Shown in pieces: positions 37,152-48,519 of a DNA stretch of 64,000 bases. Location of the stretch: the NCBI GenBank assembly GCA_039519185.1, contig CM076849.1:108257806-108321805 (forward strand). Reading direction: 5' to 3'. The DNA is from Astragalus membranaceus. Taxonomy: Eukaryota; Streptophyta; Magnoliopsida; Fabales; Fabaceae. The notes under the pieces were generated by a model. That model had not been told where the DNA came from. It saw only the letters and a program-made list of their open reading frames with translations, and searched no databases. The position numbers and the translations under genes are program-made. The stretch's first letter is position 1. The number at the start of each line of letters is the position of its first letter.

Positions 37152-37446
37152 ATGCCCCAAACACAATACTCAGAGGATTCTTCCTTCACTATCATTCATC
37201 ATCAGGGCATCATCACCAACAAAGTTGATGGTGTCTGTTTCGAGGGGCGAGACACAATGCAGTGTAGGCTTAAACACAACATAACATTCGCTGCCCTAAA
37301 AGATAAACTACTGGGTAAGGTGCAAGTGGAGGGCGACGAGTGAGAGATAACTCTTATAGTTTATCGGAAACCCGATTGGTCTGATAGACGTGTGCACTGG
37401 TCTACAATGGATGTCAAGAACGACGATGTCCATTTATGTCCCGTTT
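37152..37446 (+). pseudogene. Acquired gene fragment in the CACTA element, MULE-transposase N-terminus-like
   Basis: Frame from ATG 37152: QGIITNKVDGVCFEG, LKHNITFAALKDKLLGKV, then a TGA near 37341. The same frame goes on with EITLIVYRKPDWSD and ends with TAA at 37446. It has the look of the small N-terminal domain found ahead of some Mutator-like transposases. A CT/A-rich leader with AAACCCTAACCCC lies upstream (37100). Identity uncertain. Confidence 0.35.
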
Positions 37447-37700
37447 AACTCCACGAGCTCAGTAGTTTCTGTCATTTTATCGTTTTCGTGTATTTCGAGT
37501 TTTATGTTTGGTGACGCTTTGTAATAATAAAATTGTTGTTTAATTTAAACGGTACTGTAAACCAAAAAATAATCAACCCAATATTTATTCATTACTAAAT
37601 CAGTGATGTTCAATTACAATTATTGATAAACAAAATAACAGTAAAAAACTACAACTGGGTAACAACAGAGCCGGATCTAGCATCACTCACAGTATCACTG

Positions 37701-38013
37701 TCACATCCCTTTCCCATCAGAGGCAACCGCCGACATAATCCTGGCGACCTTGAAGCTCCCGGTCTGATAGTATGTTAATGAGGCTTCCACACTCTCAACA
37801 CACCCATACGCTTGGCAGATGGCATGCGTATCAGTAAGGATGTTGCCATAGCGCCTGTTGTTGACACCACGAATACAAGGGCCAACTTCCAAAACAAAAT
37901 AAAAGGAACAAGGCAACTCTAGTCTCCAAATCTCATTTGGAATGGAAATCCTCCCAGCATTTCGTTCAATGAGGGTAACGAATTGAATCATACCTGCAAC
38001 CGAACATATCAAA
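37701..38013 (-). pseudogene. Second acquired fragment in the CACTA element, unknown
   Basis: ORF 37701-38057 on the minus strand reads IERNAGRISIPNEIWRLELP and YGNILTDTHAICQAYGCVES. No family recognised. Its start lies in the duplicated subterminal block, so only the part below about 38013 may be captured sequence. Confidence 0.35.
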
Positions 38014-38059
38014 CACAGCATCTGGAGAAGGGATTTATATAGAAGAAACGAAGTCAAAC

Positions 38060-38400
38060 GGTCAAAAGGCAGAATCCGCCGGAAATGTCATTTACCGGCA
38101 GATTTAGGGGATTTCCGGCGGATTTTCAAGCATTTCCGGCGGATTTATCCCGCGTTTTTTTCAAAAAAATCCGCCGGAAAAGACCTTACCGGCGGATGTT
38201 TTTTTTTAAAAAAATTTCGTAGACCCAAATCCACCGGAAATACCTAAAAATCCGCTGGAAATGTGGCGGAGGAAACAAATCCTAAAAATTTTTCCTAAAA
38301 ATCCGCTGAAAATGTGGCGGAGGAAACAAATCCTAAACAAATACCTGAAAATTTTTTGGCGGATGTAAATCCGCCGGAAAGTCCTGACCGCAAAAATCAG
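38060..38400. repeat. CACTA right subterminal repeats
   Basis: About ten copies of TCCGCCGGAAA-like motifs in both orientations ahead of the right terminus. Confidence 0.85.
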
Positions 38401-38479
38401 TTTTTCTTGTAGTGTAAGAAGTAGAACTACAATTCTTCTGTTGAGCTCAAAACCCAATTCAGATGTCTTGAAGGTCAAA

Positions 38480-41400
38480 TGTAACACCCCATTTCTACCC
38501 GGTAAAATAATACGAAAAATCAGAGTTTATAAAAATTTCCAACAAATGAATGAAGTGCCACACTTTCTTCTTAGAAACAACAAACATACTTAATTCGCCA
38601 GTGAAAACAGATACATAACACTTTACTTTTGGATGAACCAATAAATAACCTTTTAGTCTTTAAAAATAAGTCACCTTCATTACTACGCAGCAGATTCACG
38701 ACAAGAGTCAATTCAAAATAATCGTGGCGTCTGTAACCAACTTAAGACAGCTCAAAAACAGCAAAATCCTTGATAATAACGACTTTAAGTTTCAACAATA
38801 AAATAATCATAACAAAATAATAAGGAAAACACGTGTTCATCCACCCGAGTGTTACGTATCAGAGCGACGACACCGACTCGATCAAACGAATGTAAGCAGC
38901 CTTCATTCGTGATTACCTGCACGTTAACAATAGGTGGGTAACATTCAAACAGAAGGGGTGAGATATCAAACCATATAATAGGACATATGAAAAACAGTAT
39001 ATTAGAATCAGAGGATATGAATTCACCACTCCACGACCAACAATCAACTTCGATCAAGCACAACTCATCAACATAGTCACTTAAGGGTGCAATATGAATG
39101 CGACTCGATACTATGCATATGCATGTGGTACCATCGGAGCAGAACTCCCAACGTAAAAATCGGCCAATAAATAGAGGCATCAACAAGGCATAAGCCTTCA
39201 ACATAATTTGCCAGTCCAGGCCAACATGTTTTGAGCATAGCTCCAACATGAAAATGCTATGTATGCGACGCGATGTGCATGCACAAACAATCAACAATGA
39301 TTACATAGCAACACAACCACAACGGAATTCAACGTTGGCCATAGGCCTACAACATAATATCTTGCCAATAAATAGAGGCAATCCAACTAGGTGCAACATC
39401 ATCAACAATTCAACAACTGAGCCAACAATTTAGCAACTTAACAAGTTAACAATGTAACAACTCAACCAACGGTTAACAACTCCACAAATTAACGATTAAC
39501 AAAATAACGACTTAACCAACAATTAGCCAACCGTGGGCCTAATGCGCCTAAAGCGCCCAACAATCCACAAGATGGCGCCCAAATGCGCCCAGCAACCAAA
39601 CGAGGCAGCCACACATGGCGCCCAGTGCGCCAGCAACAACAACAGGGCAGTCACATACGGCGCCCATGGCGCCCAGTGCCCCAGCAACAAAAACAGGGCA
39701 GCCACATACGGCGCCCATGGCGCCCAGTGCGCCAGCAACAACAACAGGGCAGCCACATACAACGCCCATGGCGCCCAGTGCGCCAGCAACAACAACAGGG
39801 CAGCCAGACATGGCGCCCAGTGCGCCAGCAACAACAACAGGGCAGCCACATACGGCGCCCATGGCGCCCAGTGCACCAGCAACAACAACAGGGAAGCCAG
39901 ACATGGCGCCCATGGCGCCCAGTGCGCCCAGAACATCAGCAAAAGGCGCCCTATGCGCCCAGGACCAGATTTGGTGCATTATCATGTTCAAAAACCCCTA
40001 AACTAATTTCAATCATCAACAATAGTTTTCAACCACAACAATCGATTTCAAGGATTAAAAAAACACATAGGTTCCCACATAAAGCCCTTCATGTACCCTA
40101 TTATAGAGTTAGAACCCCACCCTTACCTTGGATTGAAGTGTATTCCAAAAGCGAGTCGGTGAAGGCCAATAACGAGTTACCGAGCGTGATTTAATTCCAG
40201 CGGGACAATGCTTGACTCGAATGCGTACAATTATGTATCAACAACAACGACAGTCCAAAAATCATATACTAAAAATATTAAATTATATAAAACTTATATT
40301 ATATATACCATCTTCAACAAAATACATTTTTACCTTCAAATATGATATAATATATATTTCTTTTCAAGAATACGGATACACATGCCTACTCCATGCATTC
40401 AACAGATTGTGAAAATAGGTGCCATAATAATAACGTATTAATAGTAATTATTGACGAAAGCAATCATATAATAGCATGCTCAACAATTTAAAAACGTAAG
40501 CTTACTTATTTGACGTTACTGCTCCAAATTAATATTGCGTGAGTCTGGAAGGAAAGACGTAACAGCACGGTGAGTCCTCTTGGGGCCCATAGCATCGAAC
40601 ACGTGAGAGGGGAAGAGGCTTGAGGATCTTCTTCGCAAATATACAGGTGAAACGGGACCACGACTGAAGGAACGGAGGCCGGATTCGGAATCAGCGGTGG
40701 ATTTCGAGTAGGAAGGATGGCTTTTGGTTCGTGGTCATGGCTTGATGATGGAAAACCTGAAGGAGAGGCAACGCGCACAAGGCTTGAACGGAGAAACGAA
40801 CTGATATTCATGGAAGAGGAAGGAACTCCAGTGCAGTTCTGGCCAAGGGCGTCGTGGTGGTGCTGACAATGATGCTGTGTGCGACTAGTTGTGGTGACAG
40901 CAATTGGTTAATAAAAATGGAGAGGAATCAGAAAGGAGGCGTTTCATTAGTGTCTCGTGGTTGGGGGTTTTCTGGTTTAGTTGTCGAGGCTTCATGGTGG
41001 TTGTTGGGCGCGACTTTGTGGTGGTGAACGACAGAGCAATCCGTGAAACAAAGGCCATAATCGAAACCAGAAGTGAATTTCGAGTGGGGAGTTGAGTTTT
41101 GGGGTGTGGCCGCGGCTTGATGAAGAAAACGAGAGGGAGGGAGTGGCTGTCTTGGGGTTCCCTGGATGCGCAGCTTTCTTTGTTGAAGAAGAAGACTAGG
41201 ACGTGGGTCGGGTCATGGGTCGTGTAAGGTCCAGTAGGTCTGTTTGTGGGCTTGATAGGTGCGCTGGACTGGAAGGGTGCATTTAGCAGGAATAGAGGGG
41301 GGTGTATGCGTATAAAAGTCCAAAAATCCATTTTAATTCATTTTTAAAGCTCAATTTAATTATAATTATTATTTTAACACCTCCATAGCCCAAAATAAGT

Positions 41401-41622
41401 TTTAAAAATACATAACATAAAAAATACGAATATTTTTAAAAACAAAAATAAATATATAATAACAGTTATATATTACCAATAGCACATAAATAACATTTAA
41501 ATGTCATTTCAAATAATTTTAATAACTCAAACATACAATAAATTAATCTTACCAATTGAAAGTAGTTTATAAAACAAGCACATAGTAAGAAAAAGACAAC
41601 GCACGAAAATCGGGGTGTTACA
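38480..41622 (-). repeat. 3' LTR of the Tekay-like element (3143 bp)
   Basis: Contains a 42/51-bp minisatellite (39600-39950). Small ORFs inside (for example 38785-39297 and 40885-41331) recur in the other LTR with differences and have no known domain, so they are not annotated as genes. Confidence 0.9.
39600..39950. repeat. 42/51-bp minisatellite (GGCGCC-rich)
   Basis: Units carry GTGCGCCAGCAACAACAACA and GGCGCCCATGGCGCCC; a 9-bp GGCGCCCAT block is present or absent. All lengths are multiples of three, which keeps several frames open on both strands. Confidence 0.9.
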
Positions 41623-41640
41623 ATTCAACCCCCCCTTAAA

Positions 41641-43392
41641 AGAAATTTCGTCCTCGAAATTTCAATGGCTCAAAATAAAAGAATAAACACTTCAAGAGTT
41701 CAAGATTATGGAGAGATTATAAAAACATTGTTAGAGTCACCAGAGGGGTTGAGTCAACGACATCAAGGCAAGGAAAGCAAAGCTAGAATATCAACAAAAA
41801 TAACTTTGAGATTTCAGAAAGGAGAGCTACATAATTGAGTCTTGACAACTTTTAGTGAAAATGCGTAGAAGAAGAATTGAGAGTAGGGTATGAGACATTA
41901 GGATCTCACATCCCCAAAAATCATAAATCATTAGTCGCTATAAGAGGAACTAATGAACTCATGTCACAATGTAAAATTTCATAGAATCTAAAACTAAGCA
42001 TTTCACTAACAAACATAGAAATCAATGCTAATGACATTAAATAAAGTTCACACAAAGTAAAATCGCACAAACAAGGTGTAGTTACATTATCATGACAACA
42101 CCGACAATACTATAGTACAAAATTCAAGCAAACAACCGTCACACAACCGACATGTTTGAAAACATAAGGATCAACTAATATGCAAATCCTACAAACTCAT
42201 TAACCCAATAATAACATGAAAATAAAAAAATAAAAAATAAAAATAACAGAGAGTAGAAGTCATGCAAGCACGACGATCACGTTACACGAAGTTGTTCAAA
42301 CACAGGAAGTACGTTAACACACTTGATATTATAAAAAAAATATAGTATAGAATCTAAAACTATGCATTTTCCGAAAGCTAAGCATTTTCCAAACAAGCAT
42401 GAAAATCAAGTTTAATATTAGTCACCAGTCACTTAAAAAAATAGCTTTTTAGAGTTAATGATCTAGACATAACCACCAATATAGTTTGATGTAGGGAAAA
42501 TAATTTAACTAGTGGGCATAGTTTCAGTTTTTTCAAAAATTTTCAATTTAAAACTGTAACTAACATGAATTTCTAATTTAGTTTACTAACATATCATTTT
42601 ACTAAGTTTTGTGGAAAAAGAAATGGAACATATAATACTAATAAGACCAAGTTTTTTTTTTTTCACATAATCAAATATAATTAAAACAATAAGATAACCC
42701 ATGTTAACGCAATAATAATAACATAAAAATATAGTCTACAATTAAACAACCATTACAAGCCAATGCAATTATAGGATAAGAGGAAACAGTAATTAAAGCA
42801 TTTAAAAATGAGTATTACTTGTAGTGATCAAAATATTGCAACACAATAATAATGAATTAGTACATTAAAATAACAAGTAGGACCAATCCACAAGACACTA
42901 AGTCTGAAATATCAACACGCAAGTAAAAACGCGTATACAAAAAAATTTATACAAGACTTAGTATTAATTAATCAAAATAAACTTGATACATATTTGTTTT
43001 TAAATCACAAAACCACGTAACGCCATTCTTGAAAAAAATATAAGTATAAAAATAAATCATAAAAACTCGGAAAATCTACACATTTAGAGTTCACAATCAT
43101 ACACTAAATAACATGGAAGTTAGAAAACAATTCACAAAGAGAAGACACAACAGACACACAACGCACAACCTAAAAGTAGACTGAGCTCTAACTTCTTTCT
43201 ATCTACTATGCCCTTGATGTTTCTTCTAAGTAATAATATCTATCACTCACATTCTATTATCTTGAAAACTTAACCAACTAATTTAGTTAGCCTCACGACT
43301 ATCACAAACCAAACAAACAATAACTGCAACTTTACTCAGAGTTCACAATCAAAAACACAATAAAACACATACAGTCCGGTTAGGACCGAACT
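41641..43392. other. Non-coding interior of the Tekay-like element
   Basis: AT-rich (about 1.75 kb) with no ORF of note. It replaces gag-pol. Confidence 0.75.
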
Positions 43393-43404
43393 GCTCTGAT
43401 ACCA
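43393..43404 (-). other. Primer-binding site of the Tekay-like element
   Basis: TGGTATCAGAGC on the minus strand, 4 nt from the 5' LTR; complementary to the 3' end of initiator Met tRNA. Confidence 0.92.
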
Positions 43405-43408
43405 CTAA

Positions 43409-46400
43409 TGTAACACCCCATTTCTACCCGGTAAAATAATACGAAAAATCAGAGTTTATAAAAATTTCCAACAAATGAATGGAGTGCCACACTTTCTACT
43501 TAGAAACAACAAACATGCTTAATTCGCCTGTGAAAACAGATACATAACACTTTACTTTTGGATGAACCAATAAATAACCTTTTAGTCTTTAAAAATAAGT
43601 CACCTTCATTACTACACAGCGGATTCACGACAAGAGTCAATTCAAAATAATCGTGGCGTCTCTAACCAACTTAAGACAGCTCAAAAACAGCAAAAACCTT
43701 ACGACTTTAAGTTTCAACAATAAAATAATCATAACAAAATAATAAGGAAAACACGTGTTCATCCCCCCGAGTGTTACGTATCAGAGCGACGACACCGACT
43801 CGATCAAATGAAGGTAAGCAGCCTTCATTCGTGATTATCTGCACGTTACCAACAGGAGGGTAACATTCAAACAGAAGGGGTGAGACATCAAACCATATAA
43901 TAGGACATATGAAAAACAGTATATTAGAATCAGAGGATATGAATTCACCACTCCACGACCAACAATCAACTTCGATCAATCACAAGTCATCAACATAGTC
44001 ACTTAAGGGTGCAATATGAATGCGACTCGATACTATGCATATGCAGGTGGTACCATCGGAGTAGAACTCCCAACGTAAAAATCTGCCAATAAATAGAGGC
44101 ATCAATAAGGCATAAGCCTTCAACATAATTTGCCAGTCCAGGCCAACGTGTTTTGAGCATAGCTCCAACATGAAAATGCTATGTATGCGACGCGATGTGA
44201 ATGCACAAACAATCAACAATGATTACATAGCAACAAAACAACAACGGAATTCAACGTTGGCCATAGGCCTACAACATAATATCTTGCCAATAAATAGAGG
44301 CAATCCAACTAGGTGCAACATCATCAACAATTCAACAACTGAGCCAACAATTTAGCAACTTAACAAGTTAACAGTGTAACAACTCAACCAACGGTTAACA
44401 ACTCCACAAATTAACGATTAACAAAATAACGACTTAACCAACAATTAGCCAACCGTGGGCCTAATGCGCCTAAAGCGCCCAACAATCCACAAGACGACAC
44501 CCAAATGCGCCCAGCAACCGAATGAGGCAGCCACACATGGCGCCAGCAACAACAACACGGCAGCCACATACGGCGCCCATGGCGCCCAGTGCGCCAGCAA
44601 CAACAACAGGGCAGCCACATACGGCGCCCAGTGCGCCAGCAACAACAACAGGGCAGCCAGACATGGCGCCCAGTGCGCCAGCAACAACAACAGGGCAGCC
44701 ACATACGGCGCCCATGGCGCCCAGTGCGCCAGCAACAACAACAGGGCAGCCAGACATGGCGCCCATGGCGCCCATTGCGCCCAGCAACAACAACAGGGCA
44801 GCCACATACGACGCCCATGGCGTCCAGTGCGCCAGCAACAACAACAGGGCAGCCAGACATGGCGCCCAGAACATCAGCAACAATCGACAATAGTTTTCAA
44901 CCATCAACAATAGTTTTCAACCACAACAATCGATTTCAAGGATTAAACAAACACATAGGATCCCACATAAAGCCCTTCATGTACCCTATTATTGAATTGA
45001 CTAATGTAACACCCCATTTCTACCCGGTAAAATAATACGAAAAATCAGAGTTTATAAAAACTTCCAACAAATGAATGGAGTGCCACACTTTCTTCTTAGA
45101 AACAACAAACCTGCTTAAACAATGATTACATAGCAACACAACAACAACGGAAATCAACGTTGGCCATAGGCCTACAACATAATATCTTGCCAATAAATAG
45201 AGGCAATCCAACTAGGTGCAACATCATCAACAATTCAACAACTGAGCCAACAATTTAGCAACTTAACAAGTTAACAATGTAACAACTCAACCAACGGTTA
45301 ACAACTCCACAAATTAACGATTAACAAAATAATGACTTAACCAACAATTAGCCAACCGTGGGCCTAATGCGCCTAAAGCGCCCAACAATCCACAAGACGG
45401 CGCCCAAATGCGCCCAGCAACCGAACGAGGCAGCCACACATGGCGCCCATGGCGCCCAGTGCGCCACCAACAACAACAGGGCAGCCACATACGGCGCCCA
45501 TGGTGCCAAGTGCGCCAGCAACAACAACAGGGCAGCCACATACGGCGCCCATGGCGGCCAGTGCGCCAGCAACAACAACAGGGCAGCCAGACATGGCGCC
45601 CATGGCGCCCAGTGCGCCAACAACAACAACAGGGCAGCCACATACGCCGCCCATGGCGCCCAGTGCGCCAGCAACAACAACAGGGCAGCCAGACATGGCG
45701 CCAGCAACAACAACAGGGCAGCCACATACGGTGCCCATGGCGCCCAGTGCGCCAGCAACAACAATAGGGCAGCCACATACGGCGCCCATGGCGCCTAGTG
45801 CACCAGCAACAACAACAGGGCAGCCAGACATGGCGCCCAGTGCGCCCAGAACATCAGCAAACGGCGCCCTATGCGCCCAAGACCAGGTTTTGTGCATTAT
45901 CATGTTCAAAAACCCCTAAACTAATTTCAATCATCAACAATAGTTTTCAACCACAACAATTGATTTCAAGGATTAAACAAACACATAGGATCCCACATAA
46001 AGCCCTTCATGTACCCTTTTATAGAGTTAGAACCCCACCCTTACCTTGGATTGAAGTGTTTTCCAAAAGCGAGTCGGTGAAGGCAAATCACGAGTTACCG
46101 AGCGTGATTTAATTCCAGCGGGACAATGCTTGACTCGAACGCGTACAATTATGTAACAACAACAATGACAGTCCAAAAATCATATACTAAAAATATTAAA
46201 TTATATAAAACTTATATTATATATACCATCTTCAACAAAATACATTTTTACCTTCAAATATGATATAATATATATTTCTTTTCAAGAATACGGATACACA
46301 TGCCTACTCCATGCATTCAACATATTGTGAAAATAGGTGCCATAATAATAACATATTAAAGTAATTATTGACGAAAGCAATCATATAATAGCATGCTCAA

Positions 46401-47537
46401 CAATTTAAAAACGTAAGCTTACTTATTTGACGTTATTGCTCCAAATTAATATTGCGTGAGTCTGGAAGGAAAGACGTAACAGCACGGTGAGTCCTCTTGG
46501 GGCCCATAGCATCGAACGCGTGAGAGGGGAAGAGGCTTGAGGATCTTCTTCGCAAATATACAGGTGAAACGGGACCACGACTGAAGGAACGGATGCCGGA
46601 TTCGGATTCAGCGGCGGATTTCGAGTAGGAAGGATGGCTTTTGGTTCGTGGTCATGGCTTGGTGATGGAAAACGTGAAGGAGAGGCAACGCGCACAAGGC
46701 TTGAATGGAGAAACGAACTGCTATTCATGGAAGAGGAAGGAACTCTAGTGCAGTTCTGGCCAAGGGCGTCGTGGTGGTGCTGACAATGATACTGTGTGCG
46801 ACTAGTTGTGGTGACAGCAATTGGTTTATAAAAATAGAGAGGAATCCGAAAGGAGGAGTTTCATTTTTGTCACGTGGTTGGGGGTTTTCTGGTTTAGTTG
46901 TCGAGGCTTCATGGTGGTTGTTGGGCGCGACTTTGTGGTGGTGAACGACAGAGCAATCCGTGAAACAAAGGCCATAATCGAAAACAGAAGTGAATTTCGA
47001 GTGGGGAGTTGAGTTTTGGGGTGTGGCCGCGGCTTGATGAAGAAAACGAGAGGGAGGGAGTGGCTGTCTTGGGGTTCCCTGGATGCGCAGCTTTCTTTGT
47101 TGAAGAAGAAGACTAGGACGTGGGTCGGGTCATGGGTCGTGTAAGGTCCAGTAGGTCTGTTTGTGGGCTTGATAGGTGCGCTGGACTGGAAGGGTGCATT
47201 TAGCAGGAATTGAGGGGGTGTATGCGTATAAAAGTCCAAAAATCCATTTTAATTCATTTTTAAAGCTCAATTTAATTATAACTACTATTTTAACACCTCC
47301 ATAGCCCCAAATAAGTTTTAAAAATACATAACATCAAAAATACGAATATTTTTAAAAACAAAATAAATATATAATAACAGTTATATATTACCAATAGCAC
47401 ATAAAATACATTTAAATGTCTTTTCAAATAATTTTAATAACTCAAACATACAATAAACTAATCTTACCAATTGAAAGTAGTTTATAAAACAAGCACATAG
47501 TAACAAAAACACAACGCACGAAAATCGGGGTGTTACA
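43409..47537 (-). repeat. 5' LTR of the Tekay-like element (4129 bp, internally rearranged)
   Basis: About 1 kb longer than its partner. At 45004 the LTR terminus (TGTAACACCCCATTTC) starts again, runs for about 110 bp, then jumps at about 45117 to sequence matching 44217 onward. It therefore carries two minisatellite blocks (about 44530-44870 and 45435-45850). It looks like unequal recombination between LTR copies. Confidence 0.88.
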
Positions 47538-47542
47538 TCAAA

Positions 47543-47951
47543 GCTGGGAGATACATGCCAGGACAAGATTTACTTGTTTCGGGTACCCTCTCCTTTCCTC
47601 ACCTTTTGGAAAAATTTCTCCTAGGCGCTGGGGGCGGGGGGGACGAGATCTACTTCTCTCGGGTAGCCTCTCCTTTCCTCACCTTTTGGAAAAATCTCTA
47701 CTCTCAATCTCTTTTGAAAGGGCTCAAATTTTACAAAGAACCCAAATGGTTAGAGGTTCACATATTTAGAGTGGATAAGAAATATATTAAATAAATTTTT
47801 TACTCTCCAAGTTAGAGGCAACAATGCAATCACCAAGCGGTGAGAAGACTCAATACGACCTGCCGAGGCTGACAAGCCGGTAGGCATGATGTCAGCAAGG
47901 ACTCTTCAAGCCAAGAGTATCCTCCGGAATAATCTCGGCTTGGGGGGCGAC
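47543..47951 (+). other. 3' internal tail of the outer element
   Basis: Resumes the repeats cut at 38479 (TACCCTCTCC, CTCACCTTTTGGAAAAAT twice). It ends with a purine-rich TTGGGGGGCGA just before the 3' LTR, the probable polypurine tract. Confidence 0.75.
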
Positions 47952-48303
47952 TGTTCTGGACTTTGCCATGAGGCCCACTCAGCAATGGAACATGAATAAG
48001 GCCAATAACTTTGATCCATATCCACAATAAATCATCCCATTTATGACTCTCATGCCTCAACGACTTAGATCCACCCGATCGATCCAACGAATCAAAGCTG
48101 GCACAAATCCCTATAAATACTGGCTCACATTGCCATAAATAGGTACATTCTCATTCCTTGCTATACTACTCCATAATTCTCAATACTGACTTGAGCTTTG
48201 GAATGGCATCACAGGTACCCCACCCGGGATCACTTTGGCATACCACTTAGATGACAGGAGACCTACCAGGAGCAGTCACCGGACGACCGCTTGGTACAGA
48301 ACA
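47952..48303 (+). repeat. 3' LTR of the outer element
   Basis: 352 bp, same borders as the 5' copy; followed by the target duplication GGTAT (48304-48308). Confidence 0.93.
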
Positions 48304-48308
48304 GGTAT

Positions 48309-48519
48309 ATTTTATATTTAGCTACTCAGCTAAATTTATTTATCTAAGGAGATAAAAGGACAATAACAAGTCTATTAGTTTAAGTCTAATTAATCTATTA
48401 TTAATACAAACAAATATGCTGATTTTTGTTAACTTGGTGATTTTGGTCCTTCTATTTTACTTTTGACAATTTTGGTCGCCAGTTTTCTTAATTTTGCAAT
48501 TTTTATCCTCAGAATCATG
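48309..48519. other. Short AT-rich stretch between two elements
   Basis: Contains GATTTTGGTCC and GACAATTTTGGTC blocks of the kind seen in TIR elements, but no partner arm. Nothing else recognised. Confidence 0.35.

Larger units (their letters stand above)
29384..38414 (-). mobile_element. CACTA (En/Spm) DNA transposon, 9.0 kb
   Basis: Ends are CACTACAAGAAAAA (29384) and TTTTTCTTGTAGTG (38414), perfect inverted termini. The 3-bp flanks are TAT and TAA; the uninterrupted repeat (GGAAAGCTAAGAAG, about 29081) shows that the target was TAA, with one later change. Both subterminal regions carry many copies of ATCCGCCGGAAA on either strand. It encodes a TNP2-type transposase and a Transposase_24-type protein, both on the minus strand and both damaged. 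Confidence 0.95.
38480..47537 (-). mobile_element. Tekay-like LTR element without coding capacity (LARD), 9.1 kb
   Basis: LTRs 38480-41622 and 43409-47537 begin TGTAACACCCC and end GGGGTGTTACA. The target duplication TCAAA (38475-38479, 47538-47542) is perfect. The primer-binding site TGGTATCAGAGC (43393-43404, minus strand, for initiator Met tRNA) fixes the orientation. A polypurine tract (TTTAAGGGGGGG, about 41628-41640) stands before the 3' LTR. The 1.8-kb interior has no gag or pol. Start sequence, tRNA and tract fit Tekay/Del chromoviruses, which presumably supply the enzymes. Confidence 0.92.
25929..48303 (+). mobile_element. Outer non-autonomous Ty3/gypsy LTR element, 22.4 kb with nested insertions
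   Basis: Two 352-bp LTRs (25929-26280, 47952-48303) begin TGTTCTGG and end CAGAACA. The 5-bp target duplication GGTAT (25924-25928, 48304-48308) is perfect, which proves a single insertion. The LTRs differ at about 29 of 352 sites, so it is old. The interior has a broken gag and tandem repeats but no pol. A CACTA element and a Tekay-like element inserted later; without them it would be about 4.3 kb. Confidence 0.93.

Noticed and set aside
38785..39297. 170-codon ORF in the Tekay-like LTR (and its counterpart at 43707-44219)
   Set aside because: In the other LTR it is broken into two ORFs; no domain; LTR sequence.
39533..40194. Overlapping ORFs of up to 203 codons on both strands, also at 44411-45035 and 45314-45919
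   Set aside because: All come from one minisatellite with a period divisible by three; no start context, no domain, and both strands are equally open.
40885..41331. 148-codon ORF in the Tekay-like LTR
   Set aside because: Its counterpart (46826-47239) differs at both ends; no domain; part of the LTR.
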